Assembly: GCA_001795335.1 (NCBI GenBank)
Contig: MGOK01000011.1
Span: 1-6,649, forward strand
DNA from: Chloroflexi bacterium RBG_19FT_COMBO_55_16
Lineage (GTDB): Bacteria > Chloroflexota > Anaerolineae > Anaerolineales > UBA4823
Direction of reading: 5' to 3'
DNA: 6,649 nucleotides
This document shows, one piece after another, positions 6,069 through 6,649 of this stretch. Each line of letters begins with the position of its first letter. Position 1 is the stretch's first letter. The notes under the pieces are model-generated. The model was not told the origin of the DNA. It was given only the letters and a program-made list of their open reading frames with translations, and searched no databases. Made by a program: the position numbers and the translations under genes.

Positions 6069-6649
6069 TTGACTGAACGCAACTCTCAACCGTCAGAGGA
6101 GCACCTGGCCTTGCTCTATCGTCTATCGCAAACGTTCAACTCCTCCCTTGATTTGGACGAGGTGTTGAACCAAGTGATAGATGAGGTGATCGCGGCAACG
6201 CGTGCGGAACGTGGATTTGTGATGCTGTCTGAGCCAGATGGAAAGCTCGGCTTCCGGACTGCGCGGGGTATCGATCAAAAAACGATCGAAGAACCTGGGT
6301 TTCAGGTCTCACGCGGCGTAGTTGAGAGAGTAGCCAGCAAAGGTCAGCCGATGTTAACCAGCGACGCACAAATCGACGAAAGAATAAGCATGCGGACCAG
6401 TGTGATGAGCCTAGGGCTTCGATCGGTCCTGTGTGTCCCTTTAAAAGTAAAAGAGACTTCCATTGGGGTAATCTATGTGGATAACCGGCTAAAAGCTGGT
6501 ATCTTCGCCCAGGCTGACCTGGACCTGATGAACGCGATTGCGGCGAACGCAGCGATCGCCATCGAAAACGCCCGGCTGTATCAAGTTGCGGTTGAAAAAG
6601 GTCGCATGGAGCGTGAGCTCCAGGTAGCTTACAAGGTGCAGGCCAGCCT
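6069..6649 (+). CDS. GAF-domain signalling protein, 3'-truncated; probable GAF-PP2C (SpoIIE/RsbU-like) phosphatase
   Basis: The frame stays open from a TTG codon to the window edge (193 residues). TTG is chosen because AGGGGA lies 5 nt upstream, a stop occurs in frame at 6033, and no ATG or GTG intervenes. After a short polar N-terminus and a helix (LALLYRLSQTFNSSLDLDEV, about 13-32), residues 28-166 form a typical GAF sensor domain: ATRAERGFVML (43-53), VLCVPL (120-125), GVIYVDN (133-139) and the closing helix ending AIAIENARLY (162-171). No transmembrane segment is seen, so it should be cytosolic; the ligand cannot be inferred. The last visible residues, RELQVAYKVQAS followed by the first two bases of a CTN (Leu) codon, match the linker helix that in many bacterial proteins precedes a SpoIIE/PP2C serine phosphatase domain (pattern like ELxxAxxIQxSLLP). 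That output domain lies outside the window and is inferred. Less likely outputs are a histidine kinase or a diguanylate cyclase. Confidence 0.88.
   Translation, partial: MTERNSQPSEEHLALLYRLSQTFNSSLDLDEVLNQVIDEVIAATRAERGFVMLSEPDGKLGFRTARGIDQKTIEEPGFQVSRGVVERVASKGQPMLTSDAQIDERISMRTSVMSLGLRSVLCVPLKVKETSIGVIYVDNRLKAGIFAQADLDLMNAIAANAAIAIENARLYQVAVEKGRMERELQVAYKVQAS

Noticed and set aside
6136..6369. 77-codon minus-strand open frame inside the GAF gene
   Set aside because: The plus strand encodes a recognisable GAF domain across the same bases; this is its antisense shadow.

Overview
This looks like ordinary chromosomal DNA from a free-living bacterium, most likely a Chloroflexota member (Anaerolineae-like). 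That placement is an inference from the mix of gene families and general protein character: an AAA_32-type Lon-like protease, a two-domain Usp, MscL with a zinc-ribbon tail, and a GAF protein apparently leading into a PP2C phosphatase. No marker gene or RNA gene is present to confirm it. I see no mobile element, CRISPR array, tRNA/rRNA or phage gene.

Layout. (1) 3-1142, + strand: the 3' two thirds of a GH13 alpha-amylase-family glucosidase, cut by the left edge. (2) 1213-1671, +: a complete mscL mechanosensitive channel gene whose C-terminus is a four-cysteine zinc ribbon. (3) 1672-1755: a short convergent gap. (4) 5891 down to 1756, - strand: a compact three-gene operon in the order Lon-like ATP-dependent protease, two-domain universal stress protein, and 3-mercaptopyruvate/thiosulfate sulfurtransferase. 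The first two genes overlap by TTGA; the last two are 15 nt apart. (5) 5892-6068: a divergent intergenic region with a perfect TATAAT box facing right and small repeats that could be operators. (6) 6069-6649, +: the start of a GAF-domain protein that begins with TTG and runs off the right edge, just where a SpoIIE/PP2C-type phosphatase domain would be expected.

How the genes may work together. The minus-strand operon reads as a stress/protein-quality module: a self-compartmentalising ATP-dependent protease, a nucleotide-binding stress protein translationally coupled to it, and a persulfide-forming sulfurtransferase. The divergent GAF(-phosphatase) gene could be a neighbouring signalling component. 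MscL handles osmotic downshock, and the amylase degrades or remodels alpha-glucans; neither is obviously tied to the operon. I found no convincing undescribed system. The observations most worth checking are the zinc-ribbon tail on MscL, the coupled protease-Usp-sulfurtransferase operon, and the two TTG starts, each with a good ribosome-binding site.
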